Origin: Acidobacteria bacterium 28-9
GTDB taxonomy: Bacteria > Acidobacteriota > Blastocatellia > Pyrinomonadales > Pyrinomonadaceae
Direction of reading: 5' to 3'
Assembly (NCBI GenBank): GCA_002050355.1
Contig: MWYY01000012.1
Span: forward strand, 1-64,000
Length of the DNA: 64,000 nucleotides
Part shown: one piece after another, positions 37,082-44,846 of the stretch
Position numbering within the stretch: the stretch's first letter is position 1
Layout: each line of letters starts with the position of its first letter
Notes under the pieces: model-generated
The model's input: only the letters and a program-made list of their open reading frames with translations
Database searches by the model: none
What the model was told of the DNA's origin: nothing
Translations under genes and position numbers: made by a program

Positions 37082-37189
37082 TTAGGCTTCAAATGGAGTA
37101 TTTTTAATCTCTATCGGAGTCATACATTCAAAACAAAATTCTTTTGAATCATCTATGGGCGTAGCTCCGCAATTTTTGCAAGTCCACAT
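37082..37189 (-). CDS. Tiny zinc-ribbon protein (35 aa), probable cassette gene
   Basis: MWTCKNCGATPIDDS...FCFECM.. carries two CxxC knuckles (residues 4-7 and 19-22 by count), the minimum for a zinc ribbon. Its stop codon TAA lies inside GCCTAAC, a perfect R'' box of an attC site, the tight packing seen in integron cassettes. The following sequence keeps a gttagtt-like R' about 55 bases on, but no good second arm. It is too short for standard gene callers. It may regulate or chaperone, but function cannot be inferred. Upstream, 37190-37345 is gene-free. Confidence 0.55.
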   Translation of the reverse strand: MWTCKNCGATPIDDSKEFCFECMTPIEIKNTPFEA

Positions 37190-37345
37190 ATTTGTATTTT
37201 AATTATTAAAGTCTTTTGAATAAAACGGGAGTAAGACAAAGACTTGAAAATTTGTAAAAGGGTGAAGTGATATTATTGAGAAATAGTTTTGATGTCAAGA
37301 AAATTCTGGATTTTCAGATCTTTTCAAGAAGGAAGCTGATTTGCT

Positions 37346-37381
37346 TTCTATTTCGCCTCCACGTCCATTGAATTGTTGGGC
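37346..37381 (-). repeat. attC-like arm (site E)
   Basis: On the minus strand: GCCCAAC followed by aattcaatggacgtggaggc and then gaaatag, the same consensus as sites B-D. It lies 110 bases after the stop of the 93-aa gene. The partner arm is not found, so only half the site is preserved. Confidence 0.55.
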
Positions 37382-37490
37382 GGCGCGTTCACCACACACG
37401 ACTTCAGTTTTCAGAGCAAATTTCTTCATCTTGCACTTCATAAACATTTTGAAGGTTCGCGTTTCACATACTACACACAAGTTTTTAATG

Positions 37491-37772
37491 TCAGTCTTGG
37501 GAAGTTGTGTTTTTCAAATCTTGTAATGTATCTTTAAACTCGCTATCATCTGCCGTATTTGAATCGTCGCCAATGTCTGGCAAATCGCCAGTGGTTATTT
37601 CAGACGATGCATTGTCAATTCCTCTCTGCATATCATCAGCAACTCTTTGAGCTTCTTCTTTTGTATCAAAGTCTTTTACACCAAGAGGCTCTCGAGTTTC
37701 TGAGTCTTCCTGAAGAACCCTATACTTGCCGTCTTTGTTAGGCATAACATCTACAAAATATCTCTTACTCAT
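37491..37772 (-). CDS. Small DUF2188-like hypothetical protein (93 aa)
   Basis: It begins MSKRYFVDVMPNKDGKYRVLQEDSE and has FDTKEEAQRVADDMQRG near residues 35-51. This beta-beta-beta-alpha pattern resembles DUF2188-type small proteins. The C-terminal 40 residues are acidic and disordered. A ribosome site (ggagggat) precedes the ATG. An attC-like arm follows on the same strand, so it may be a cassette gene. No function is known. Confidence 0.7.
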   Translation of the reverse strand: MSKRYFVDVMPNKDGKYRVLQEDSETREPLGVKDFDTKEEAQRVADDMQRGIDNASSEITTGDLPDIGDDSNTADDSEFKDTLQDLKNTTSQD

Positions 37773-37890
37773 AATAATCCCTCCATTGATAAGTGGTATG
37801 TTTATACGCTGAAACCCTTCACCCTAAAATAACAGATGTTTGTTTATTCTTTTAATTCTAAATTGCTGCTAATAATTTTACTAATGAAAC

Positions 37891-38046
37891 TTGATTCATC
37901 CTCCACATTATTTGCCCAGTCCTGGAGTTGGCAGAACCGAAGATGAAGTTTTTGTTTGGCATCAACCCATAGAAATAAAGTCAGGCACAAATACGATAGA
38001 AGTTGACCAATACAATGCAGAGACTGTTCTTTCATTAGACAACTAA
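37891..38046 (+). pseudogene. Possible gene fragment upstream of the 66-aa ORF
   Basis: A 51-codon open stretch with only a TTG to start. It encodes ...GRTEDEVFVWHQPIEIKSGTNTIEVDQYNAETVLSLDN-stop. The hydrophilic, protein-like composition and the stop 5 bases before the next ATG suggest the tail of a former gene in the same operon. Not recognised. Confidence 0.35.
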
Positions 38047-38051
38047 TTTTT

Positions 38052-38252
38052 ATGAAATATCTAGTGATGGAAGGAAGGTATAATTTCGGTCAGGAAGCTG
38101 ATGTTATGTTTGCTACTAATGATAAAGAAGAAGCTATAGAAGTTGCTAAAGATTTTGGTCAAGGAACGGTTGTTGTATTTGTAGATGAAAATGGCAATAA
38201 ACTGAGAATTTTTACTGCTGCTTACAAGTCTGATTTAGCATTAACTGGATAA
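38052..38252 (+). CDS. Small hypothetical protein (66 aa), duplicated in the element
   Basis: It begins MKYLVMEGRYNFGQEADVMFATNDKEEAI; the second half AKDFGQGTVVVFVDENG is repeated in the broken copy at 33733. A beta-alpha-beta-beta pattern is likely, with no signal or membrane segment. The start has no clear ribosome site. Conservation of the duplicated part at protein level supports a real gene. Function unknown. Confidence 0.6.
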   Translation: MKYLVMEGRYNFGQEADVMFATNDKEEAIEVAKDFGQGTVVVFVDENGNKLRIFTAAYKSDLALTG

Positions 38253-38297
38253 TTGAAAATTTCTTGCACTCTTAGAAAATGATTGGTCGGAAGTTCT

Positions 38298-38486
38298 TTA
38301 GTATCCCTCCGTTTGCTCACTAAGCCATCTGTCAGCTTCTTCTTGCGTAGGCTCTCTTCCTAATTCTTCACGAAGACGTTTTTGTGCATCGGATTGCTCT
38401 TGGCGCACTAATGCCTCAAGCGAAGAATCATTTTCTTCAACCAAATTACTTTCAAATTCTTGCTCAGATTTATTGTCGGTATTCAT
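38298..38486 (-). CDS. Small acidic helical protein (62 aa)
   Basis: Very charged, all helix-forming: LEALVRQEQSDAQKRLREELGREPTQEEADRWLSEQ. The ELGREPTQEEADRWL phrase has the look of a real small protein (a helix-turn-helix-like GREPT.EE.A motif, as in sigma-like or DNA-associated peptides). The ATG lies 12 bases after gatac with a weak ribosome site. Not recognised. Confidence 0.5.
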   Translation of the reverse strand: MNTDNKSEQEFESNLVEENDSSLEALVRQEQSDAQKRLREELGREPTQEEADRWLSEQTEGY

Positions 38487-38519
38487 TGTTTGTATCTAAT
38501 ATCAGGCGATTAATTTTAT

Positions 38520-38723
38520 TACAAGTCCGTCAGACTTTACAATGAAAAGAATTACGAAAAGGATAAACGATTGATGGCAGCCTTAGATAAAATTTCAAAT
38601 AAGTTCGGAAGAGAAACAGTTCGTTTCGGAGTGCAAAGAAATAAAGACTGTTGGCAGATGAAAGCCGAGATGAAATCTCAACGATATACCACATACTTAA
38701 AAGAAATACTTAACGTAAAATAA
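38520..38723 (+). pseudogene. umuC: umuC remnant (C-terminus of Pol V-type Y-family polymerase)
   Basis: The frame encodes SVRLYNEKNYEKDKRLMAAL, then DKISNKFGRETVRFG...WQMKAEMKSQRYTTYLKEI. This corresponds to the last about 65 residues of UmuC: the clamp-binding region replaced by VRLYNE, LMAALDKIN-like helix, and WQM...S.RYTT. The catalytic part is missing and no start codon is suitable, so the gene is 5'-truncated. It lies upstream of the SRAP gene, a common SOS neighbourhood. Confidence 0.75.
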
Positions 38724-38788
38724 TATCAAGACAACCGATTATATTTGTGATATAAATCGTTTTATTTCCAAAAGGAGAAAGAATAAAA

Positions 38789-39277
38789 ATGCGAAACTTG
38801 GTTTTGATTGTTTTTGTAATTATTTTAATGCCCGTATTAGTAGCCGCACAAAAGACAAGTGAAGCAAACATTGAGAGCCTCACTGCCGCTTCAGAAAAAC
38901 AACTGCTTGAAACACAACTAAAAACTCTTTACGATCAATTTCTTGAAGCAATCAGTCAAGGCGATGTAGAAACATACGCGGAGATAACCACTAATAAATA
39001 TGTTTACACACGGGGCAATCGTGCTGAAGTCTTAACCAAAGAGCAGCGATTGATGCAACTTGAAGCAGAAGCTGTGTATGTTGAAGCCTTTAATATAATG
39101 TCAGCAAAATTTTCAATTTACAAAAACTCAGCAATCGGGAATTTTGACCTTGAGGAAAAGGATGTTTTTCAGGGAACAGAATACAATCATCTGTTCAGAG
39201 TAACGGTTTCATTTGTAAAAACCAAAAACAAAGGTTGGAAGATTTCCGCAGTTCACTCGACTCCTATTTCCAAATGA
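38789..39277 (+). CDS. Exported SnoaL/DUF4440-like protein
   Basis: 162 aa with a signal peptide (MRNLVLIVFVIILMPVLVAA-Q, residues 1-20). The mature part fits the NTF2-like cone fold: LKTLYDQFLEAISQGDVETYAEITTNKYVYT (residues about 44-74), then strands ending FRVTVSFVKTKNKGWKISAVHSTPI. Family members are often small secreted or enzymatic proteins with unknown ligands. A ribosome site (aaaggag) is present. It sits between the umuC remnant and the SRAP gene, 17 bases from the latter. Confidence 0.8.
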   Translation: MRNLVLIVFVIILMPVLVAAQKTSEANIESLTAASEKQLLETQLKTLYDQFLEAISQGDVETYAEITTNKYVYTRGNRAEVLTKEQRLMQLEAEAVYVEAFNIMSAKFSIYKNSAIGNFDLEEKDVFQGTEYNHLFRVTVSFVKTKNKGWKISAVHSTPISK

Positions 39278-39294
39278 TAGAACGGAGATAAAAA

Positions 39295-39978
39295 ATGTGC
39301 GGAAGATTTACGAACAAAGCAAAGCCTGAACAAATAAAAGCAGAATTTAAAGTTGGAACTAAAAATCCAAATCTATTTCAGCCTCGTTATAACATTGCGC
39401 CAGCGCAAATGATTGATGTTGTCTTTGAACCTGAAACTGAGCGCATTGTTTCACAGTTAAAATGGGGATTAGTTCCAAGCTGGTCAAAGGATGCCGCTAC
39501 TTCAAAAGGTTTGACAAATGCCAGAGCCGAAACTTTGACAGAAAAGCCTTCTTTCCGTGAAGCCTTCAAAAGCCGGAGATGTATTATTCCGGCAAGCGGT
39601 TTTTATGAATGGCAGAAGAAAGGAACGGGCGCAAAACAACCTTTTTATTTTTACTTGAAAGAAAAAGAAATCTTCGGTTTTGCAGGACTCTGGGAAGAAT
39701 GGCTTGAAAAACAAACAGGCGAACTGCTAGAAACTTGCACAATCATTACAACCGAAGCTAATGAAGTATTAAAGCCTATTCACGACAGAATGCCTGTAAT
39801 TCTCAAGCCGGAAATTTATGAGCAATGGCTTGATTCAAAGGAAAAGAATACCGATAAACTTCAAAAACTACTTGTGCCATATCCTGCTAGTAAAATGAGT
39901 TCACACGCAGTTAGTAGAAGCGTAAATATACCTGATTCTGATTCACCTGAATTAATTGTGCCTTTGAATAGTCTTTAA
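39295..39978 (+). CDS. SOS response-associated peptidase (SRAP/HMCES/YedK family)
   Basis: 227 aa. It starts MCGRF, with Cys2 as the nucleophile after Met removal. It has NIAPAQ (about residue 40), PSWSKDA (about 67), NARAET, SGFYEWQ with the active Glu (about 105), and PIHDRMPVIL with the active His (about 165). HMCES/YedK proteins form a covalent thiazolidine link to abasic sites in single-stranded DNA and protect them during replication; they are also found on phages and islands. It lies near the umuC remnant, so this is an SOS-type module. All key residues are present. Confidence 0.93.
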   Translation: MCGRFTNKAKPEQIKAEFKVGTKNPNLFQPRYNIAPAQMIDVVFEPETERIVSQLKWGLVPSWSKDAATSKGLTNARAETLTEKPSFREAFKSRRCIIPASGFYEWQKKGTGAKQPFYFYLKEKEIFGFAGLWEEWLEKQTGELLETCTIITTEANEVLKPIHDRMPVILKPEIYEQWLDSKEKNTDKLQKLLVPYPASKMSSHAVSRSVNIPDSDSPELIVPLNSL

Positions 39979-40003
39979 CTATGGATTATCTAGGAAGTGA
40001 AAA

Positions 40004-40132
40004 ATGAACGACGAAGTCTTATTTATTCGCACATTAAACGACTTGCACAAATCAATCAACTCAGATGATGAACACGAAGTTTTACGTGCTTCTGCTCTAA
40101 TTCGTCAGTTGTTCTTAGAAATTCAGATGTAA
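40004..40132 (+). CDS. Short ORF (42 aa), possible truncated gene
   Basis: MNDEVLFIRTLNDLHKSINS...EVLRASALIRQLFLEIQM-stop, preceded by a ribosome site (aggaag). The helical ALIRQLFLE ending looks like the beginning of a longer protein, so the gene may be cut short at its 3' side close to the element end. Not recognised. Confidence 0.5.
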   Translation: MNDEVLFIRTLNDLHKSINSDDEHEVLRASALIRQLFLEIQM

Positions 40133-40211
40133 AAATCTGGGTTATAACCGAAGCAGATAGAAGTTCCACCAGTATTATGAGACCTGATGAGTATTGATTC
40201 TGCAATACGGT

Positions 40212-40239
40212 AAAAGGGTGAAATTGAGTAGCCCTTTTT
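40212..40239 (+). terminator. Terminator near the right end of the element
   Basis: aaaaggg and ccctttt pair over 7 bp with a 13-base loop, followed by T. It probably ends the SRAP transcript and shields the attachment region. 40133-40533 holds no gene. Confidence 0.6.
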
Positions 40240-40338
40240 AGATTGTTCTAAATCCTTCATTAAATTTAGTAAGGAAAGAACTTAATTTTACAACTTAAAC
40301 GAGCGAATTGACGCTTGAATGATATTTGAAAAGTAAAG

Positions 40339-40362
40339 CAACCTGTCATTCAACCTGTCATT
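40339..40362 (+). repeat. Tandem 12-mer pair, right arm (caacctgtcatt x2)
   Basis: Two perfect head-to-tail copies, identical in sequence and orientation to 17564-17587. They lie 171 bases inside the right 62-bp repeat. In the excised circle the two pairs would flank the attachment core at 171 and 64 bases. Putative integrase or excision-factor arm sites. Confidence 0.8.
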
Positions 40363-40533
40363 TTGATATTGAAGGTGTGAAAATTCAAGAAAAACTTCCC
40401 TGATGTCGTTTGACAGAAAAAGCGCGAGTAAGATAAGCTAACCATTCGTTTTTCGCAGGGAAATCGTGATATTTGTAGGTGTTAAGATTTTGTTTACGAA
40501 ACTTTGTTTTGCAAATTTCTTAATGTTATGTGT

Positions 40534-40615
<82 letters not shown>

Positions 40616-40713
40616 TCTTTTTTCCTCGTGTAAATCCTTTTCTCAACAATCGGCATCATACCTGTTAAACTAATTCGTTTATACGGGCGAATTTTTGTTT
40701 TGGATTTCCAGAT

Positions 40714-42447
40714 ATGTTTAATAAAATCTTTTATATCGTCTTTTTAATATCAGCCGCATTTGTACCGGTTCACGCGCAAAACAACGATACCGTAATGGTT
40801 TTGCCGTTTGAAAATACTTCAAATAAACCGGAGTTTAACTGGGTCGGTGAGAGTTTTGCCGATGCGCTTTCGGGTTTGTTGAAAGTTCCGAGTTTAAACG
40901 TTATTTCCAATCAGGAACGAAAAATTATTCAGCAGCGTCTTAAAGTTCCGCTGACGGTTTTGCCGAGCCTGGCAACTTCGCTGAAACTGGCGCGCGAAGC
41001 AAAAACATCGCTTCTGGTTGCAGGAAGATACAATATAATTCCGGCGCAGGGCGACGTTGCGGCAACCGTAAGCGTTACAGCGAAAATTATTCGCGTCAAC
41101 GAAGGGAGATTTTTGAGCGAAGATTTCCCCGACGGCAAACGCCGCATTGATATTGTCATCAGCGATGCGCTGCAAAATTTGCAAACCGTTGAAGGTCAGG
41201 TCGCTTATCAAATTTTGTATCAGCGCGATAAAGCCCTGCCATTTTCGCAAAATCAATTCGTCGAAAACGCCAACAAAGTTCCGGCGCGCGCTTTTGAAGC
41301 CTATATCAAAGGCTTGCTGTCGTCGGAAGCCGACGCTCAAACACGCGAAAATTACTTCAAAAATGCGATGCGTCTTTACAGCGAAGCAAAATCCGGCGAA
41401 ACATACGCCGACGCAGCGCTCGAACTCGGGCATTTTTATTTGAATCAAAAAAAATATGTCGAAGCGATTGATTATTTTTCGCGCATTCCAGCGGAAAGTT
41501 CGCAATATGCGGAAGCGGCTTTTTACACCGGTTTGATTCAGTGGCAGCAAAATAATTATGAGCAGGCATTAGCGGTTTTGCGTCCGCTTGCAGAAGATCT
41601 GAAATTGACCAGCGTTTACAACACACTGGGCGCAATTGCTATCAAAGCCTCGCTTACCGAAAAGAAAAACAAAGGAAAATCCGAAGCGCTTTTGAAGGAA
41701 GGACTCGAACTGTTGAAGAAGGCTTCCGAGTCTGCGCCGGATGAGCCGAACTCGCGTTTTAATTACGGTTACGCGCTGTTTTTGAACGATAATTTTGCTG
41801 AAGCCGCACAACAATTTCGTTCGGTCTTAGGAAATAATTCGCGCGACGGTGAATCATATTTTATTTTGTCAAAGGCTTTGGCAAAAACCGGTGACGCTAC
41901 AGCCGCCGATTTAGACAACCAAGCCAGACGGTTTTTGACTGAAAATAACCGTTACGCCAAACTCGAAAGCGATTGGAGCAGTTTGCGCTTTGAAAGTATA
42001 AATCTACGCGTCATACAACCACCGCGCAAAGATTTCGTCAGCGTCATTTTGATAAGAAAACAAGCCGCGCCCGCGCCGACGCCTCTGAATGAAACGGAAA
42101 CTTTGCTGGCACAGGCACGAGCGCTTTACAAAAACGGAAGCGATGAAGAGGCAATGAAAGTGTTGGGTAGAATTGTTGTCAGCGAACCGATGAGTGCCGA
42201 AGCCTATTATCTGCTTGGTATGATTCATCTGCGTAGCGGCGACCTGGAGCAGGCGAAGAATTCATTAAGAACCGCGCTGTTTTGGGACAGCAAGCTAATA
42301 AACGCCCATATCTCGCTTGCCAAAATTTATTTGCAAAAAGGCGATTGTCTGCAAGCGAAAAACTACACGGCTTCGGCTATGGCGATTGAGGCAGAAAACC
42401 AGGACGCGATGGGTTTACAAAGACAAATCGAACGTTGCGGTAAATAA
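40714..42447 (+). CDS. Exported CsgG/TolB-like TPR protein
   Basis: 577 aa with a signal peptide (residues 1-21, ending VHA-Q). An N-terminal TolB/CsgG-like domain (MVLPFENTSNKPEFNWVGESFADALSGLL, residues about 28-56, to about 160) is followed by TPRs from about 195, including LGHFYLNQKKYVEAIDYFSRIP, and a second TPR block near 470-570 (AEAYYLLGMIHLRSGDLEQAKNSLR). It resembles the outer part of the kinases in the island but has no kinase. It probably works as a periplasmic scaffold. It is the first chromosomal protein gene after the element. Confidence 0.85.
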   Translation: MFNKIFYIVFLISAAFVPVHAQNNDTVMVLPFENTSNKPEFNWVGESFADALSGLLKVPSLNVISNQERKIIQQRLKVPLTVLPSLATSLKLAREAKTSLLVAGRYNIIPAQGDVAATVSVTAKIIRVNEGRFLSEDFPDGKRRIDIVISDALQNLQTVEGQVAYQILYQRDKALPFSQNQFVENANKVPARAFEAYIKGLLSSEADAQTRENYFKNAMRLYSEAKSGETYADAALELGHFYLNQKKYVEAIDYFSRIPAESSQYAEAAFYTGLIQWQQNNYEQALAVLRPLAEDLKLTSVYNTLGAIAIKASLTEKKNKGKSEALLKEGLELLKKASESAPDEPNSRFNYGYALFLNDNFAEAAQQFRSVLGNNSRDGESYFILSKALAKTGDATAADLDNQARRFLTENNRYAKLESDWSSLRFESINLRVIQPPRKDFVSVILIRKQAAPAPTPLNETETLLAQARALYKNGSDEEAMKVLGRIVVSEPMSAEAYYLLGMIHLRSGDLEQAKNSLRTALFWDSKLINAHISLAKIYLQKGDCLQAKNYTASAMAIEAENQDAMGLQRQIERCGK

Positions 42448-42531
42448 TACAATAATTTTTTGGCAAAAGCGCAGCCGAAAATTAACTGCGGTTTCCAATG
42501 TCGCAAATAGTGTAATTTCAGTTTTATAACT

Positions 42532-42584
42532 TGAGGTTCAAAGTTCTGATTTGAAGCAATTCTTATCCTGAATCTTGAACCTCA
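42532..42584. repeat. Inverted repeat in the 42.45-42.95 kb gene-free stretch
   Basis: Perfect 10-bp arms tgaggttcaa and ttgaacctca with a 33-base loop. Further on, 42747-42762 (gcggtttgacaccgc core) and 42799-42830 (taatcgaaatcgatta core) also fold back. The stretch looks like dispersed intergenic repeat DNA. I see no convincing gene in it; a 91-codon ORF there has no ribosome site or family features. Confidence 0.4.
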
Positions 42585-42949
42585 GATTCTTTATCGCTTC
42601 GATATTCATTGGCTCTTTCAACATCAGACCTTAAATCCTAAATCCCAAATTCAGCTTTGGCACGCTATATGCAGTAAGTGGAAACGGCTAGCTTGATAAA
42701 GTTAATCGAGACCCCGCCGCCAACACTTCTTAGAGTGCGGTTTGACACCGCGCTTTTCTACCTTCCGAGCGTTCCTTCAGTTGTCCTTTCCCAATGGGAG
42801 CTTAATCGAAATCGATTAGGCTCTCCTACTTTTAAACAAAATGTTATTTGCAAGCAAACAAAATTGGGCATTCTGTCCAATTTGAAAAAACGTGCCGTTC
42901 AATCAAATTTTCAACTGACGGCTCAAAAATTTTTTGTTAAAATAGCAGA

Positions 42950-44767
42950 ATGAAGTTCTCCAGCGCCAAAGCCAAACTGCCTTCACCGGCAAATGCGTTT
43001 TTAGCCGCGCTTTCGGCAATCATTTTGATTTTGGCGTTTCCGGATTTCGATTTTTGGTTTTTGGCGTGGTTCGCGCTCGTCCCTTTATTTTTTGCCGTCG
43101 AACGCGAAAAGCAATCAGTCGTAAAATCTTTTGTTTTGGGTTGGATTTTTGGAACTTTGTTTTTCTTCGGCTCGTGCTGGTGGCTTACGTTTGCACCGAT
43201 AACTTACGGCCGCGTACCGACTATTATCGCTTATCTTTTATTCTCGGGCGTTGCTCTGGTCGCCGGACTTTTTCCGGCAATCTTCGGCGGGCTTTTTTCT
43301 TTATTCTTAAAACGCTTCGGTTCTTACGCGATTTTGTCTGCACCATTTTTGTGGACGGCGACGGAGTTTTTACGGTTTTGGATTACGGGAAATAACTGGA
43401 ACGCGATTGGATACTCGCAAGCATTTTCAGCAAATGCGCTAAAATATGCAAGTATCGGCGGTGTTTATTTACTCGGATTTTTGGTTGTTTTCTGTAATTC
43501 TTTGATTATTTGGCTTTACCGTTATTTGAAAAAGGAATTCGGAGAGGGGATTTTCGTCTCATACGTTCGATACACACTATCACCCTCTGCAATTCTATAC
43601 ATGGCTCAAAACCATGATGAAATGCAGAAACCCGTAACGGAAAAACAACAGCTTATTTTAATTTCTCTGGTTTTCATACTTTTCCTGGTAATGGTTGTTA
43701 CTATTTTCATCGGTGGGAACTATTCGCCCTCCAAACCATTCGAGCGTCTTTCCGAAAGTGCTTTTATCATTGCAATTCAACCAAATGTGCCGATGAGTGG
43801 CTTGAAATATGGCGAGAGGGAAAAATTGCTTGAACACCACATTCAACTGGCTCAGAATGCAATTGCAAATTCAAATTTCTCTAGTTATGCGGAAGAACAA
43901 GCAAACATATATTCAAACCCGCAGAACTTTGAAGAACGCAAACGGTTTTATTCTGATTTTGCTGCCGAAAACTTCCAAAAAGCAAAGAAGATTATAATCT
44001 TTCCCGAATCGCCGATGAATTTTGAATACGAAAGCGACCGCGAATTTCAATCGTTTCTAAAAGATTTTGCGGCGAGAAACAACGCTTCGGTTCTGTTCAA
44101 TTCCGCGCAGCCGAACACGCACGGAACAAATTTTTATAACTCAGCCGTAATGATAAACGCGCAGGGCGGAAAAATCGCACAATATGATAAAATTCATCTG
44201 GTTCCGTTTGGCGAAACCGTGCCGTTGCCTGATGCTTTGGCGCAGGTTGTGCCGACGTTGGTCGGCAATTTTGAAACAGGTGCGAATTACAATTTATTTC
44301 CGCTGGGCGAAGCAAAAGGTGGTGTAATGATTTGTTTCGAGTCGCATTTCGCCTCGCTCGCGCGTGAATTTGTTCGAGGCGGCGCGGACGTCTTGATTGA
44401 AATGACCAACGACGGCTACTTGGGCGACACGCCGATTTTGCGTCAGCATTTGGCAAACGCGGTTTTCCGCGCAGTCGAAACAAATCGTCCGGTTTTGCGC
44501 GTTACAAATGTCGGAATTACGGCTTATATCAACGAGCGCGGTGAAGTTTTGGATGCGGCAAAACCTTATACGGAAGATACGCGCGTCTGGACAGTTTTAA
44601 AGTCGGACGGCGCGCAAACTTTTTATGTCCGCTACGGCGATTGGTTCGCGTGGCTTTGTTCGCTGGTGAGTTTGGCGTTATTATTTTGGAGTTTTAGAAA
44701 GAGGAATTTGCCACAGAGCGCACAGCGAACACAGAGAAAATATTTAACCACGGATGAACAAAGGTAA
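42950..44767 (+). CDS. lnt: Apolipoprotein N-acyltransferase
   Basis: 605 aa. The N-terminal half has six or more membrane helices; the C-terminal half is a nitrilase domain with the triad Glu (FPESP, about residue 352), Lys (QYDKIHLVPFGE, about 414) and Cys (MICFES, about 461). Lnt adds the third acyl chain to lipoproteins on the periplasmic side of the inner membrane. It is longer than usual (about 510 aa) because of an extra loop at about 190-240 before a last helix and a second at about 300-335. The last 20 residues are encoded by a dispersed repeat (ccacagag-type). It is followed by prfB. Confidence 0.92.
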   Translation: MKFSSAKAKLPSPANAFLAALSAIILILAFPDFDFWFLAWFALVPLFFAVEREKQSVVKSFVLGWIFGTLFFFGSCWWLTFAPITYGRVPTIIAYLLFSGVALVAGLFPAIFGGLFSLFLKRFGSYAILSAPFLWTATEFLRFWITGNNWNAIGYSQAFSANALKYASIGGVYLLGFLVVFCNSLIIWLYRYLKKEFGEGIFVSYVRYTLSPSAILYMAQNHDEMQKPVTEKQQLILISLVFILFLVMVVTIFIGGNYSPSKPFERLSESAFIIAIQPNVPMSGLKYGEREKLLEHHIQLAQNAIANSNFSSYAEEQANIYSNPQNFEERKRFYSDFAAENFQKAKKIIIFPESPMNFEYESDREFQSFLKDFAARNNASVLFNSAQPNTHGTNFYNSAVMINAQGGKIAQYDKIHLVPFGETVPLPDALAQVVPTLVGNFETGANYNLFPLGEAKGGVMICFESHFASLAREFVRGGADVLIEMTNDGYLGDTPILRQHLANAVFRAVETNRPVLRVTNVGITAYINERGEVLDAAKPYTEDTRVWTVLKSDGAQTFYVRYGDWFAWLCSLVSLALLFWSFRKRNLPQSAQRTQRKYLTTDEQR

Positions 44768-44837
44768 GAACAGATAAATTTGTATCTTTTTATAAAAAAC
44801 AAAAATTCTCACTGAATTTTGTGTTCTCTGTGGCAAA
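44707..44837. repeat. Inverted ccacagag-type repeat across the lnt/prfB junction
   Basis: tttgccacagag (44707-44718) and ctctgtggcaaa (44826-44837) are perfect 12-bp inverted copies with similar flanks (gaacacagag / gtgttctctg). A related piece (accacagagga) occurs at 16497. Such sequences look like dispersed intergenic repeats; here one copy has become the end of the lnt coding sequence. Confidence 0.5.
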
Positions 44838-44846
44838 AAAATAAAA

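Noticed and set aside
42678-42953. A 91-codon ORF before lnt
   Set aside because: It lies in repeat-like, palindrome-rich intergenic DNA, overlaps the lnt start, and its translation resembles no protein.
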